This document shows positions 1-7,290 of a stretch of 41,317 nucleotides of DNA, piece after piece; within the stretch, counting starts at the first letter, position 1, and each line of letters opens with the position of its first letter. The position numbers were made by a program, and so were the translations under genes. The notes under the pieces are model-generated. The model searched no databases, was not told the origin of the DNA, and saw only the letters and a program-made list of their open reading frames with translations. Origin of the DNA: Betaproteobacteria bacterium. Lineage in GTDB: Bacteria; Pseudomonadota; Gammaproteobacteria; Burkholderiales; WYBJ01. Location: positions 1 to 41,317 of the forward strand of contig WHTS01000051.1 in the NCBI GenBank assembly GCA_009377585.1. The letters run 5' to 3'.

Positions 1-76
1 AATAGATCGAAGCGCCGTTGTGTTCGAGGGTTGGCATGGCGTGCTCCTTCGTTGCAATGTTAGTCGAGTAAAGCTG

Positions 77-128
77 GACCACCCCGTCCGCGACTCAGTC
101 GCGTCCCGCCCTTCCTTGTCAGGAGGGG
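77..128. repeat. Intergenic repeat family B, copy 1
   Basis: This copy begins with an accaccccgtccgcgac-like stretch, has a short gtcgcg-type palindrome in the middle, and ends in a cctcctt/aaggagg-like inverted pair. Closely similar copies lie at 7084-7135 and 22080-22132. It occupies the space downstream of the first amidohydrolase gene. It is a dispersed non-coding repeat, possibly folding in RNA. Confidence 0.7.
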
Positions 129-180
129 AAACTCTTGCTCTCCGCGCTGCGTTCGTGACGCAAGCATCAATGCATCCGGC

Positions 181-1017
181 TCAGGCTTGCGCCGGGCGCT
201 TCCAGCCGAGCCAATCCACCACCGCCCCGCCCATCACCCGCTCCAGGTCGCGGCCCTTGAGCCACGGCAGCTCCTCGGTGAACATCGTCACGCACTGCCG
301 GTACGTGCAGGGCATGCGCGTGATGTCCGTTCCCCAGAAACAGCGGTCGGGCCCGAATGCCTCGAAGATCCGTTGCAAGTGCTTGTGAATGTTCTTGTAG
401 GGATACGGGTCGGACGAATAGCTCGGGGCGCCCGACATCTTCACGGCGATATTGGGATGCTTCGCCAGCGCCAGCATGGCGTCCAGATTCGCGAACACCG
501 CGTCGTCCTTGACGCCGCGCCCGCCGCCGCCGCGCCCAAGGTGATCGATATGGAGCTTCAGCCCCGGATGGCGCTCGGCGATCTTCGCCAGCGCGGCCAT
601 GTTGTCGCCGCCCGCGAGCAAGCCGACCCGCAGCTCCTCCTTCTCGCACGCGGGCCAGAACCAGTCGAGCGAGCCGTCGGTCCACCGCGCCTTCTCGTGC
701 GGTTGGTTGAAGGTGAAGCGAAAGCCGAGCATGCCCGGCCGCTGCCGCCAGTTGGCGACGATGCGCTCGCGCTCCAGGCTCTGCAAATCGAAATGGCCGA
801 GGATGCAGAACTTGTTCGGATGCAGCCGCACCGCTTCGACGGCATATGCATTGACGGCCTCGCCCAGGCTGCTCGGCGGATGGATGACGGCGCAATCGAC
901 GCCGGCTTCACGCATCTCCGCGAGCGCATCGTCGATCGAATAGGTCGGCACCTGGCGATGGTGCGCGCTCATCTTGCCGTTCTGCCAGATGTGGATCTGC
1001 GAGTCGACGATCAGCAT
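181..1017 (-). CDS. Amidohydrolase family protein (Amidohydrolase_2 type)
   Basis: This 278-residue TIM-barrel amidohydrolase belongs to the PF04909-like group of metal-dependent hydrolases and decarboxylases and should act in the cytoplasm. It opens with VDSQIHIW, where most relatives have D-x-H-x-H, so the first metal-binding histidine position is Gln. Later signatures are LHIDHLG (His and Asp strand) and FWGTDI near the C terminus, the usual late metal Asp. I chose the ATG at 1017 because AAGGAGG lies about 5 bases upstream; an in-frame ATG at 1032 has no such site. It is last in a minus-strand set after the thiolase, DUF35 and Bug genes, so it probably hydrolyses or decarboxylates an intermediate of that pathway. 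The substrate is unknown. Confidence 0.85.
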   Translation of the reverse strand: MLIVDSQIHIWQNGKMSAHHRQVPTYSIDDALAEMREAGVDCAVIHPPSSLGEAVNAYAVEAVRLHPNKFCILGHFDLQSLERERIVANWRQRPGMLGFRFTFNQPHEKARWTDGSLDWFWPACEKEELRVGLLAGGDNMAALAKIAERHPGLKLHIDHLGRGGGGRGVKDDAVFANLDAMLALAKHPNIAVKMSGAPSYSSDPYPYKNIHKHLQRIFEAFGPDRCFWGTDITRMPCTYRQCVTMFTEELPWLKGRDLERVMGGAVVDWLGWKRPAQA

Positions 1018-1156
1018 GAAGCCTCCTTGCAATACAGAGAGAACGGCGGCGTCGGGCGAATCAGGATTCGGAAATCAGAATACTCTGGCATCGATTCCCG
1101 GCTCACGTCGCAGTCTACGAGGGATTCTATCCGGAGCGGGAACGACGTCGCTTCAG

Positions 1157-2341
1157 TCAGTACGGCTCCCTCGCGAAGATGAACGTGGTCCCGGTCACGA
1201 TCGGAGCGCTCGCGCCGACGAAGGAGACGTTCGCGTCCTTCACCTGCCGCTCGCCCGCGCGGCCCGCAGCCTGCAGCGCGCCCTCGATGATATGCCAAAG
1301 CCCGTGGATGCGGCCGGTGCCGAGGCTGCCGCCGAAGGTATTGAGCGGCAGCTCGCCGTCGAGCTCGATGCGGCCATCCTGTATGAAGTCGAGCGCCTCG
1401 CCTTCCTTGCAGAAGCCGTACGACTCGAGCCCGTAGATGACGGAAGCCGAGAACCCGTCGTAGATCTGCGCAACGTCGACGTCCTTGGGACCGAAGCCGG
1501 AGCGCTCCCAGGTGAGCTGCGCGGAGCTGCGCCCGCCCAGCATGTAGTCGGCGAGGCTGCCGATGCGACCCGCCACTTCGAAGTGCAGGCGCTGGCCGTA
1601 GCCCGCGAGATACGCGGGCCGGGGCTTCAGATCGCGCGCACGCTCGGCGGTCGTGAGCACGATCGCGACCGCGCCCTGCACCGGAAGATCGCAGTCGTAC
1701 AGGCAGAACGGATAGGCCACCATGCGCGAATTCAGGTAGTCCTCGCGCGTCAGCGGAATCTGGTAGAAGAACGCATGCGGATTCATGTGTGCGTGGCGGC
1801 GCTGGGTCACGGCGAGTGTCGCCATCTTCTCGCGGCTCTGATTGTGCCGCTCCAGCCAGCGCGTGTAGGCGACCGCCATGCCCTGGCCCGGGCCGCCGAA
1901 CCCATAGGGTGCGGTGAACTGGGTTGCGCCCTGAGCCTGCATGCCCGGAAGGTTCTGATAGGTGCCCTTGGGGTTGTGCATCGCGCGCCAGACCACCGCG
2001 TATTTGCACACCCCAGCGAGCAGCGCATTGACGGCCTGCTGGACCGCACCGCCGATATTGACCGACCCGGTCTGGATATGCCAGGCGAGATTCGGCAGCG
2101 CGAGCATCGCCATCATGCAGTTGACCGACACGACCGAGATGCCGTCGACTTCGGCGTGCCCCGTCGCCGGCAGCTCGGGATAGGTGGCGAGCCCGTCGAT
2201 GTCGGCCAGCGTAAGGCCGGAGTCCTCGACCGCGCCTTTGACCGCCGCCAGCGCATGTGCCGCCAGCGGCACATCGGCCGATCGCGTGACTTTCGAATAG
2301 CCCATGCCGCTCACGGCAACCTTGCAGCGGTTCTCCCACAT
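1157..2341 (-). CDS. Thiolase / Ltp2-like lipid-transfer family protein
   Basis: This 394-residue protein of the thiolase superfamily (SCP-x/Ltp group) should act on acyl-CoA thioesters in the cytoplasm. It starts with KVAVSGMGYS, has a Cys at about residue 75 (SVNCMM) near where thiolases carry the nucleophile, and ends with the GGSLGTGRIHG and HGLWH segment characteristic of this branch. Members next to a DUF35 gene can be true thiolases or, as in steroid side-chain degradation (Ltp2 with a DUF35 partner), retro-aldolases on 3-hydroxyacyl-CoA. The DUF35 gene lies directly upstream, separated by 125 bases holding a palindromic repeat, so a two-subunit complex is likely. Only a weak ribosome site (GGGA) precedes the ATG. 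Thiolase versus aldolase cannot be settled from sequence alone. Confidence 0.85.
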   Translation of the reverse strand: MWENRCKVAVSGMGYSKVTRSADVPLAAHALAAVKGAVEDSGLTLADIDGLATYPELPATGHAEVDGISVVSVNCMMAMLALPNLAWHIQTGSVNIGGAVQQAVNALLAGVCKYAVVWRAMHNPKGTYQNLPGMQAQGATQFTAPYGFGGPGQGMAVAYTRWLERHNQSREKMATLAVTQRRHAHMNPHAFFYQIPLTREDYLNSRMVAYPFCLYDCDLPVQGAVAIVLTTAERARDLKPRPAYLAGYGQRLHFEVAGRIGSLADYMLGGRSSAQLTWERSGFGPKDVDVAQIYDGFSASVIYGLESYGFCKEGEALDFIQDGRIELDGELPLNTFGGSLGTGRIHGLWHIIEGALQAAGRAGERQVKDANVSFVGASAPIVTGTTFIFAREPY

Positions 2342-2399
2342 GATCGTTCCCTATTGATGAGCCGGAAAGTGGCTGACAAGCCGCTTTCCGCACGACGCT

Positions 2400-2436
2400 C
2401 CCCTCTCCCTTTGGGAGAGGGGTTGGGGGTGAGGGA
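2400..2436. repeat. Intergenic palindromic repeat family A, copy 1
   Basis: An inverted pair ccctctccc...gggagaggg is followed by a ggttgggggtgaggga tail. It sits between the DUF35 and thiolase genes, so RNA crossing it would form a hairpin inside a likely operon. Similar copies are at 4031-4066, 4090-4120 and 19948-20034. Confidence 0.75.
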
Positions 2437-2466
2437 GCGAGCGGTCAGCCATCGGGCGATAGCTCG

Positions 2467-2907
2467 CTAATTCCGAGGCGAATCGCCCGCCAGCCGGAAC
2501 TGCGGCAGCGTGATCTCGTCGTTCAGAGGCTCGAACACCACCTCGACCCGGCGGCCGACCTTCGCTTCGGTGTACGGCGCATCGAGCAGATTGCCGGCGA
2601 GAAAGGCGTCGGGCGCGTCGTCGAGCTCGACGATGATGCTCGCGTAGGGCACCGCGGGCGCGAAACGCTTGTCCCCGGTGTGGTACATGATCGTGTACGC
2701 GTAGATCGCGCCCTGCCCGCGCACGGGCTCGAACGCGAGCTCGGTCGATATGCAGTTGACGCAGGTGGCGTAGGGCGGATGCTGGAAGTGCCCGCAGCGC
2801 TGACAGCGCTGCAATGCCAGCTCGCCGCGCTTGGCCGCTTCCCAGAACGGACGGGTCCATTCGTTCGGCACGGGAATGGGACGGGTCACCTTGCTCCAGT
2901 CGCTCAT
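2467..2907 (-). CDS. DUF35 / OB-fold acyl-CoA-associated zinc-ribbon protein
   Basis: This 146-residue protein has the DUF35 architecture. An N-terminal helix (about 1-30) is followed by a rubredoxin-like zinc ribbon with four cysteines at about 35, 38, 49 and 52 (CQRC and CVNC), then an OB fold with a YAYTIMYH strand and the PYASIIVELDD segment. DUF35 proteins partner thiolase-like enzymes of the SCP-x/Ltp2 group and help position acyl-CoA. The thiolase-like gene immediately downstream on the same strand fits that role. It follows the Bug gene by 60 bases, so the three are probably cotranscribed. The start has only a modest GAGAG-like ribosome site. Family assignment is firm; the exact substrate is unknown. 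Confidence 0.9.
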   Translation of the reverse strand: MSDWSKVTRPIPVPNEWTRPFWEAAKRGELALQRCQRCGHFQHPPYATCVNCISTELAFEPVRGQGAIYAYTIMYHTGDKRFAPAVPYASIIVELDDAPDAFLAGNLLDAPYTEAKVGRRVEVVFEPLNDEITLPQFRLAGDSPRN

Positions 2908-2967
2908 CGCTTGCGCTCTCGTCGGACGGTTTCGGTCGTGGCGGAACGTGCCATTCGCGCGTTGCGG

Positions 2968-3942
2968 CTACTGCTCGGACTTGAGGCTGCTTGCCACCTT
3001 GCCCCAGACGTTCACCTCGGTCTTGACCACGCGCGCGAGCTCCTCCGGTGAGCTCGCCAGGATCTCGGTGCCCTGCGTCGTCGCCATGCGCACGAAGTCG
3101 GAGCGCGCGAGCCCGCGCTTCACCTCCGCATTGAGCTTCTCGACGATCGCCATCGGCGTGCCTGCGGGTGCGAACATGCCGAACCATCCGAGCACCTCGT
3201 AGCCCGGCACGCCGCTCTCGGCCACGGTCGGCAGATCGGGCAGCGCTTTGCTGCGCTGTGCCGACGTGATCGCAATCGCGCGCAGGCGCCCCGCCTTGAC
3301 CAGCGGCATGGAAGAAATCGTGGCGCCGATCATCCAGTTCACCTCGCCGCTCGCCACCGCCGGATAGGCATCCGCCACGCCCTTGTAAGGGATCATCACC
3401 ATGCGCGTTTCGGTGAGCAGCGGCAGCAGCGACGCGCCGAAATGCGTGATGGCGCCGACGCCCGAAGTCGCGTAGGTGACGATGCCCGGTTTGGCTTTGG
3501 CCAGTGCGATGAGCTCCTTCACCGAATGCACCGGAAGCGAAGGCGACACCACGACGATGTAAGGGGTCGCCGTGAGATTGCTGACCGGCTGGAAATCGCG
3601 CACCGGATCGTAGTTCTGCGGTTTGTACGCGGCATTGGTGACGATGCCGCTGCTGCACACCAGCAGCGTGTAGCCGTCGGGTGCCGCCTTGGCCACCAGG
3701 TTGATGCCGATCGTGCCGCCCGCGCCGGTTCGGTTGTCGACCACGACCGGCTGCTTGAATACCGAATTGAGTTGCTGAGCGACGACGCGTGCCGTGGTGT
3801 CGACCCCGCCGCCCGCGCTCACGTTGACGACGATCCGAACCGGCCGCTGCGGATAAAACTGCACGGCGTCGGCTGCCGCGAGTGCGCCCGACCCGGCGCA
3901 GCAGCCGGCCATCAACGCACATTGCCATCGAACTACGGACAT
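2968..3942 (-). CDS. Bug-family tripartite tricarboxylate transporter solute-binding protein
   Basis: This 324-residue periplasmic binding protein of the TctC/Bug family has an N-terminal signal sequence of about 25 residues ending near ALAAADA. Family motifs follow: YPQRPVRIVV, a GGGVDTTAR loop, VVDNRTGAGG, PDGYTLLV and MIPYKG. Such proteins capture carboxylates or related small molecules outside the inner membrane. I chose the ATG at 3942 because AGGAGGA lies immediately upstream and the signal peptide then starts correctly; an in-frame ATG at 3984 has no site. It is the first gene of the minus-strand DUF35/thiolase/amidohydrolase set and probably delivers that pathway's substrate. No TctA or TctB gene is nearby, which is common in Bug-rich betaproteobacteria. 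Confidence 0.93.
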   Translation of the reverse strand: MSVVRWQCALMAGCCAGSGALAAADAVQFYPQRPVRIVVNVSAGGGVDTTARVVAQQLNSVFKQPVVVDNRTGAGGTIGINLVAKAAPDGYTLLVCSSGIVTNAAYKPQNYDPVRDFQPVSNLTATPYIVVVSPSLPVHSVKELIALAKAKPGIVTYATSGVGAITHFGASLLPLLTETRMVMIPYKGVADAYPAVASGEVNWMIGATISSMPLVKAGRLRAIAITSAQRSKALPDLPTVAESGVPGYEVLGWFGMFAPAGTPMAIVEKLNAEVKRGLARSDFVRMATTQGTEILASSPEELARVVKTEVNVWGKVASSLKSEQ

Positions 3943-3983
3943 TCCTCCTCCTGTCGATCTTTTGTAAGCACCTGACATGCTCA

Positions 3984-4120
3984 TTCCCTCACCCCTTACC
4001 CCTTGTTTGTCCCAATGGGTGGCTTGTCTTCCCTCTCCCTCCGGGAGAGGGATCGAGGGTGAGGGAAAACATGCGTCGTGCTCCGACTTCCCTCTCCCCC
4101 CACCCCCAGGGGGAGGGGAG
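3984..4120. repeat. Intergenic palindromic repeat family A, copies 2 and 3
   Basis: The divergent gap between the Bug gene and the AhpD-like gene holds three related blocks: ttccctcacccc at 3984, a ccctctccc/gggagaggg hairpin with gagggtgaggga tail at 4031-4066, and a shorter ctctcccc/gggaggggag block at 4090-4120. They are arranged partly in inverted orientation. A promoter could be hidden here, but I cannot separate it from the repeat. Confidence 0.7.
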
Positions 4121-4178
4121 CTTCCACATACTGACTACAATGGCCGTTCAGCATAACGCAGATTGGAGTGATCGCCCC

Positions 4179-4730
4179 ATGCCGAACGCACCCTGGATCG
4201 GAATCTCACCCGCGGAAGAAGCCACCGGCGATCTGAAGCGAGCTTACGACAAGATTCTCGCCACGCGCGGCGGGCGCGTTCCGACGATACGCTCGGTGAT
4301 GGCAGGCGAGCCGCTGGTGGTCGAAGGTTTCGCCTGGTTCTATCCGGACGACAACTATGCCTGCCGTTCCATCGACCGGCGGCTGGCCGAGATGATCGCC
4401 ACCGTGGCGGGCGTTGCCAATGGGTCGAAGTTCGGCGGGCCCGCGCATGCGAGGCTGCTGGCGGAGGTGACCGGCGACGCGGCGTTCGCCGAGGCGATCT
4501 TGCGCGACTACGGCCAGGCCGGATTGTCCTCGAAGGAACGCGCGCTCCTCGACTACGCCTGGAAGCTGAGCCGCAATCCGGGCGAGATGACCGAAGCCGA
4601 CATCGCGGGCTTGCGCGCACACGGCTGGACCGATCCGCAGATCGTCGCGACCGTGCACGTCACCGCGTTCTTCGCCTACATGAACCGGGTGGCGGAAGCG
4701 TTCGGACTGAGCCAGGCGGGCGGGCGCTGA
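4179..4730 (+). CDS. AhpD-like / carboxymuconolactone decarboxylase family protein lacking CXXC
   Basis: This 183-residue all-helical protein belongs to the carboxymuconolactone decarboxylase/AhpD superfamily and is closest in layout to the peroxidase-related group. Conserved pieces include the LAEMIATVAGVANG helix, PAHARLL with His at about 90, and the later ALLDYAWKLSRNPGEMTEAD segment. The two redox cysteines expected after NG (NGCxxC) are replaced by Ser at about 83 and Gly at about 86, so peroxiredoxin-type disulfide chemistry is unlikely. The ATG at 4179 has GGAG about 10 bases upstream; an in-frame ATG at 4140 is possible but has no site. It opens a plus-strand trio with a TauD-like dioxygenase and an EthD-like protein, suggesting a degradative role. 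Function is not known. Confidence 0.85.
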   Translation: MPNAPWIGISPAEEATGDLKRAYDKILATRGGRVPTIRSVMAGEPLVVEGFAWFYPDDNYACRSIDRRLAEMIATVAGVANGSKFGGPAHARLLAEVTGDAAFAEAILRDYGQAGLSSKERALLDYAWKLSRNPGEMTEADIAGLRAHGWTDPQIVATVHVTAFFAYMNRVAEAFGLSQAGGR

Positions 4731-4759
4731 AGCCGTGCGTTCGCGGGCGTATCGCGTCT

Positions 4760-4794
4760 GGAATCGGATACGACTCCGGAATCGGATACGACTC
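4760..4794. repeat. Two tandem 17-base units, period 18
   Basis: The unit ggaatcggatacgactc occurs perfectly at 4760-4776 and 4778-4794. It lies in the 198-base gap before the TauD-like gene, flanked by cgcgggcg on both sides. A doubled recognition site for a regulator is one reading; a replication-slippage duplication is another. Confidence 0.8.
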
Positions 4795-4928
4795 GCGGGC
4801 GCGTGCGCCCTGTTGGCTCACGTAAGAACCGAAGAACGCTGGCCTGCTACGCGCCTGCGTGCGTTTGACCATCGCGGTCCCCTGGCGCGATACTTCAAAG
4901 CTCTCCCGCCGCAACCGAGCCGCAGCCC

Positions 4929-5822
4929 ATGATCTCCGTGCAACGAATCGGCCAGCGCTTCGCCGCCGAAATCTCCGGTGTCGACCTCTCCGCCCCGCTC
5001 GACGACGATACCTTCGCCCAGGTCGCGAAGGCGTTCTTCGACAACGAAGTGGTCGTCTTCCGCGATCAGCGCCTGACGCCGGCGCAGCAGATCGCGTTCA
5101 CCCGCCGTTTCGGCCCGCTCGAAGCGCACGTGCGCAAGGAAAGCCGCCTGGCCGACCACGACGAGATTCTCATCCTGTCGAACCAGCTGGATGCGAGCGG
5201 AAAAGCGATCGGCGCCCAGGATGCCGGCCGCTACTGGCACAGCGATCTGTCGTACAAGCGCGAGCCGAGCCTGCTCTCGGCGCTGTACGCCATCGAGGTC
5301 CCCGTGAAGGACGGCGTCGCGCTGGGCAACACCTATTTCGCGAGCACGCCGACCGCTTATGATGCGCTCTCGCCTGCAATGAAGGCGCGGGTCGGGCGCT
5401 GGCGCAATGTCCACAGCTATCGCGAATACCGCCTCAAGAACTACGCCGCACAGCAGGAGGACATGCGCCGCGGCATCCGCACCGTGCAGGAGTTCGCGCC
5501 CACGCCCGAACAACTCGCCAGCGTCCCCGACATGGAAGTGCCGGTCGTTCGCGTGCACCCCGTGACCGGGCGCAATTGCCTGTTCGTCAACGAGGGCCAC
5601 ACCTCGCACCTGGCCGGCATGCCGCGCGCCGAGAGCGATGCGTTGCTCGCCGAGCTGTATGCGCACATCGCCCAGCCCGAATTCGTCTACGGGCACAGCT
5701 GGCGCCCGGGCGACCTGCTGATGTGGGACAACGTCGCCGTACAGCACAAGGCAACCTTCGATTACGATCCGCTGCCGCGACGGATGTATCGCACCACGGT
5801 GCGCGGTCCGGCGGTGGTTTGA
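4929..5822 (+). CDS. TauD/TfdA-family Fe(II)/2-oxoglutarate-dependent dioxygenase
   Basis: This 297-residue enzyme should couple oxidative decarboxylation of 2-oxoglutarate to hydroxylation of an organic substrate, as taurine and 2,4-D dioxygenases do. The iron site is visible: H104-S-D106 in WHSDLSY and the distal His273 in VQHKATFDYD, with the 2-oxoglutarate arginine in the PRRMYRTTVRG tail (about 285-292). Other family marks are the N-terminal EISGVDLSAPL strand, VVFRDQ at 43-47, and GDLLMWDN at 261-268. Length is normal for the family. It sits between the AhpD-like and EthD-like genes on the same strand. Substrate cannot be predicted; TfdA-like, TauD-like and alkylsulfatase-type enzymes all share these motifs. 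Confidence 0.93.
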   Translation: MISVQRIGQRFAAEISGVDLSAPLDDDTFAQVAKAFFDNEVVVFRDQRLTPAQQIAFTRRFGPLEAHVRKESRLADHDEILILSNQLDASGKAIGAQDAGRYWHSDLSYKREPSLLSALYAIEVPVKDGVALGNTYFASTPTAYDALSPAMKARVGRWRNVHSYREYRLKNYAAQQEDMRRGIRTVQEFAPTPEQLASVPDMEVPVVRVHPVTGRNCLFVNEGHTSHLAGMPRAESDALLAELYAHIAQPEFVYGHSWRPGDLLMWDNVAVQHKATFDYDPLPRRMYRTTVRGPAVV

Positions 5823-5934
5823 GCGCAAGCGCGGCTGCAACGCCCAGGGAACTTCCGTCAAATGGCAGACGGCCTGCTCCTGCGCCGTGCGGAAAGCGGT
5901 TCGATATGAACAAGTGGTATACGGGACGATTGCG

Positions 5935-6630
5935 ATGGACCAGGCGAACGGATTGATCACGGTCAGGCTGCACACCGCGCCCGAGCACGAGGACGAGTTC
6001 AACGACTGGTACAACCTCGAGCACGTGCCGCAACTGACCGCGCTGCCCGGGTTCGTGCGCACGCGCCGCTACTACTGCGCAGCCGCTGACATCCGCTATC
6101 TCGCCTGGTATGAAACGAAGGACGACTCGGTCGAGGGCGGACCTTACTTCCAGGGCATCGTATCCAACCCCACGCCTTGGTCGCTACGGATCCGCAAGCA
6201 CTACGGCGAGAACCGTGAGCGCATGAACTTCAGGCTGATGTGCGAAGTCGGCACGGCGCCGCAGCCCGATGCGCCCTGGATGTATATCGTGCACACCGAC
6301 ATCCCGGAGCACATCGTGAAGGAGTACAACGCCTGGTACGACTCGGAGCACCTGCCGCGCTGCGTCGGCATTCCCGGCGTACTGCGTGCGCGGCGGTACA
6401 TGGCGGTTACGTGCACCTCGGGCCACTCTGGCCCGAGGTATCTGACGGCTTACGAGCTCACTGGACCCGACGTGTGGGAAAGCCCCGCGGCGCTGCAGGC
6501 GCGCAAGACGCCGTGGACCGAGAAGATGCGCTCGCTATTCAGCAACACGCGGCGCGCGCTCTACCAGCTGGTTGCGCCGAGCGTTGCACACGACCAGGCG
6601 GTGAAGGCGCAATATCGGCCGACGCATTGA
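5935..6630 (+). CDS. Two-repeat dimeric alpha/beta-barrel (EthD-like) protein
   Basis: This protein of about 231 residues contains two copies of a ferredoxin-like domain. Each carries the same signature, FNDWYNLEHVP with LPGF in the first and YNAWYDSEHLP with IPGV in the second, so W-Y-x-x-E-H-x-P followed by P-G recurs about 120 residues apart. This resembles EthD and other dimeric alpha/beta-barrel proteins that bind small hydrophobic or aromatic compounds. I prefer the ATG at 5935 (MDQANG), because the repeat begins just after it; the ATG at 5887 would add a tail without homology. It is third in the plus-strand catabolic trio. A paralogue with the same double signature lies at 36404-37054. 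Enzymatic activity is unproven. Confidence 0.8.
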   Translation: MDQANGLITVRLHTAPEHEDEFNDWYNLEHVPQLTALPGFVRTRRYYCAAADIRYLAWYETKDDSVEGGPYFQGIVSNPTPWSLRIRKHYGENRERMNFRLMCEVGTAPQPDAPWMYIVHTDIPEHIVKEYNAWYDSEHLPRCVGIPGVLRARRYMAVTCTSGHSGPRYLTAYELTGPDVWESPAALQARKTPWTEKMRSLFSNTRRALYQLVAPSVAHDQAVKAQYRPTH

Positions 6631-6710
6631 ACCGTCGAACGGCACGTTACCGCCGGCCGCCACTGTGAATGGATCGCCAGGTGCTCGGCGCGACATGCCC
6701 GGCACATTCC

Positions 6711-6740
6711 GCGTCATTCCGGGGCAGCGGGAATCCAGGG
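6711..6740. repeat. Intergenic palindromic repeat family C, copy 1
   Basis: A gtcattccg...cgggaatccag element typical of dispersed intergenic palindromes. It is a decayed match to the clearer copies at 17903-17971. It lies in the gap after the EthD-like gene. Confidence 0.55.
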
Positions 6741-6775
6741 TAGGTCAATTTTGGTCCCCGCTTGCACCGCGGTGA

Positions 6776-6985
6776 TCAACGCCGATGTCCACGACGATGG
6801 CCGTGGCGATGCCGATTCCCGTGCCGATGGCCGCGGTCGCTATGGAAGTAGCCGAACGAAAAAGTTGCCGCGGGCGGGCCGTAGTAATCGTAACCATACC
6901 CGGGTCCCGAGTCGTAGGCCGGAACGGCCACGCAGCCCCCGAGCCCAAGCAAGGCAAGCGCGGCAACGAGCAGACTTTTCTTCAT
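6776..6985 (-). CDS. Small predicted lipoprotein with His/Arg-rich tail
   Basis: This 69-residue protein has a textbook lipoprotein signal: MKKS, a hydrophobic stretch VAALALLGL and a lipobox ending at Cys18 (LGGC). The mature part is Gly/Tyr rich (YDSGPGYGYDYYG) and then becomes almost entirely His, Arg and Gly over the last 20 residues. A ribosome site GAAGGAG precedes the ATG at 6985; the longer in-frame ORF upstream runs into repeat DNA and is not coding. Small Gly/Tyr/His-rich lipoproteins of this kind are common in betaproteobacteria without known function; the tail could bind metal ions or polyanions. The gene stands alone. Confidence 0.75.
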   Translation of the reverse strand: MKKSLLVAALALLGLGGCVAVPAYDSGPGYGYDYYGPPAATFSFGYFHSDRGHRHGNRHRHGHRRGHRR

Positions 6986-7083
6986 GTCTTTCTCCTTCGG
7001 ATTGCAGTAGCCGAAGGGTGCCTGCTGTCGCGAACGGCAGGTGTAAAACGTTGTAATCACTTGTAACCAGAGGGGCGAAGTCT

Positions 7084-7252
7084 GACCACCCAGTCCGCGA
7101 CATTGTCGCGTCCCGCCCCTCCTTGCCAGGAGGGGAACGAAAGGTTCTCCCCGCCTCTCACAAGGCGGGGTGCGCAAAGCGCCGGGGTGGTGTGGTTTCC
7201 CCTCCTCTCATGAGGAGGGGTGGCGGCGAAGCCGACGGGGTGGTGTGGTTTC
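7084..7252. repeat. Intergenic repeat family B, copy 2, with hairpin blocks
   Basis: This fills most of the 305-base gap between the lipoprotein and the amidohydrolase. The block at 7084-7135 matches copies at 77-128 and 22080-22132. The block at 7183-7252 (cggggtggtgtggtttcccc, then a cctcctctca/tgaggagg hairpin, then ggcgaagcc and the same cggggtggtgtgg again) closely matches 22344-22413. No gene is visible here. Confidence 0.75.
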
Positions 7253-7290
7253 CCCTCTAGTCTAGCCTCGCCTCTCTTTGCGAGCTCGCC

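Noticed and set aside
2400-2436. CRISPR array from the recurring gagggg-type repeats
   Set aside because: Copies are few, dispersed over many kilobases and palindromic, with no regular spacers or cas genes.
974-2470. Long plus-strand open frame opposite the thiolase gene
   Set aside because: It mirrors the minus-strand thiolase and DUF35 genes, is rich in Arg/Ala/His as antisense frames of GC-rich genes are, and has no family motifs or ribosome site.
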